Source: an uncultured Clostridium sp. | GTDB taxonomy: Bacteria; Bacillota; Clostridia; Oscillospirales; Acutalibacteraceae | Direction of reading: 5' to 3' | DNA length: 6,482 nucleotides | NCBI GenBank assembly: GCA_900547915.1 | Contig: URIN01000091.1 | Span: forward strand, 1-6,482 | In this document: positions 6,391 to 6,482 of the stretch, one piece after another | Numbering within the stretch: the first letter of the stretch is position 1 | Layout: each line of letters opens with the position of its first letter | Made by a program: the position numbers and the translations under genes | Notes under the pieces: generated by a model | The model's database searches: none | What the model saw: only the letters and a program-made list of their open reading frames with translations | Told to the model about the DNA's origin: nothing

Positions 6391-6425
6391 AAAACCGCAG
6401 GCATAATGCCCGCGGTTTTCTTTTT
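6391..6425 (+). terminator. Intrinsic terminator of the transporter operon
   Basis: AAAACCGC (6391-6398) pairs with GCGGTTTT (6412-6419), and GGCA (6400-6403) with TGCC (6407-6410). There is one A-C mismatch at 6399/6411 and a 3-nt loop. The T tail TTTTCTTTTT runs to 6425. It lies 30 nt after the last stop codon. The other strand reads TTTTAATTT after the stem, so it could also work in reverse. Confidence 0.9.
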
Positions 6426-6450
6426 GTTGCAAAAAGGTGTTGTTTGTGAT

Positions 6451-6482
6451 CTGTCTCTTATACACATCTGACGCTGCCGACG
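6451..6482. other. Nextera (Tn5) sequencing adapter, not genomic
   Basis: Positions 6451-6469 are the 19-base Tn5 mosaic end (CTGTCTCTTATACACATCT). Positions 6470-6482 (GACGCTGCCGACG) continue exactly into the Illumina Nextera transposase adapter read-through. It runs to the very end of the window, as expected where untrimmed reads were built into a contig end. Genomic sequence should be taken as ending at about 6450. Confidence 0.97.

Noticed and set aside
6433..6450. AAAGGTG followed by GTG at 6446 as the start of a further gene
   Set aside because: Only five genomic bases remain before the adapter and it lies directly after a strong terminator with no promoter; nothing can be supported.
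6451..6469. Tn5 mosaic end as a sign of a natural transposon insertion
   Set aside because: It continues into the synthetic Nextera adapter bases and then the window ends; no IS50 or transposase sequence is present.

Overview
The window looks like the end of a contig from a low-to-moderate GC Firmicute, most likely a gut-type Clostridia (Ruminococcaceae/Oscillospiraceae-like). This rests on AGGAGG-like ribosome sites, GTG starts, T-tailed hairpin terminators, overall composition (roughly 40% GC by eye) and the style of the two-component and FtsX-type proteins. The taxonomy is inference, since there is no rRNA or other marker. The last 32 bases (6451-6482) are not genomic: they match the Illumina Nextera (Tn5) adapter, so the biological sequence ends at about 6450.

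Layout, all on the + strand. Positions 1-170 hold an intrinsic terminator for an upstream gene outside the window, then a good sigma70-type promoter. This promoter drives an OmpR-family response regulator (171-836) and a histidine kinase (833-1735), which overlap by 4 nt. A terminator hairpin follows the kinase at once (1736-1789). Its T-rich tail contains a 10-bp-spaced direct repeat (TTTCTTACG/TTTCTTAAG). Downstream lies a perfect TATAAT -10 box with no recognisable -35. Next come a MacB/LolD/BceA-type ABC ATPase (1853-2539), a 946-residue FtsX-type permease with two halves and two large extracytoplasmic domains (2543-5383), and a secreted protein of two Ig-like repeats anchored by a C-terminal membrane helix (5401-6360). 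The second unit ends at a strong terminator (6391-6425).

Working model (inference). The regulator and kinase are made at a steady level. When the kinase is activated, the phosphorylated regulator binds the direct repeat and switches on the three-gene transporter unit. The kinase has one membrane helix and essentially no extracellular part, so it probably senses within the membrane or through a partner, as BceS-type kinases sense through their BceAB transporter. The transporter resembles mechanotransmission ABC systems (MacB, LolCDE, BceAB, FtsEX). The Ig-like protein may be its extracytoplasmic accessory. A role in envelope stress or antimicrobial peptide response is plausible, but the substrate cannot be read from the sequence.

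No mobile element, CRISPR array, tRNA or rRNA was seen. All five genes appear intact.
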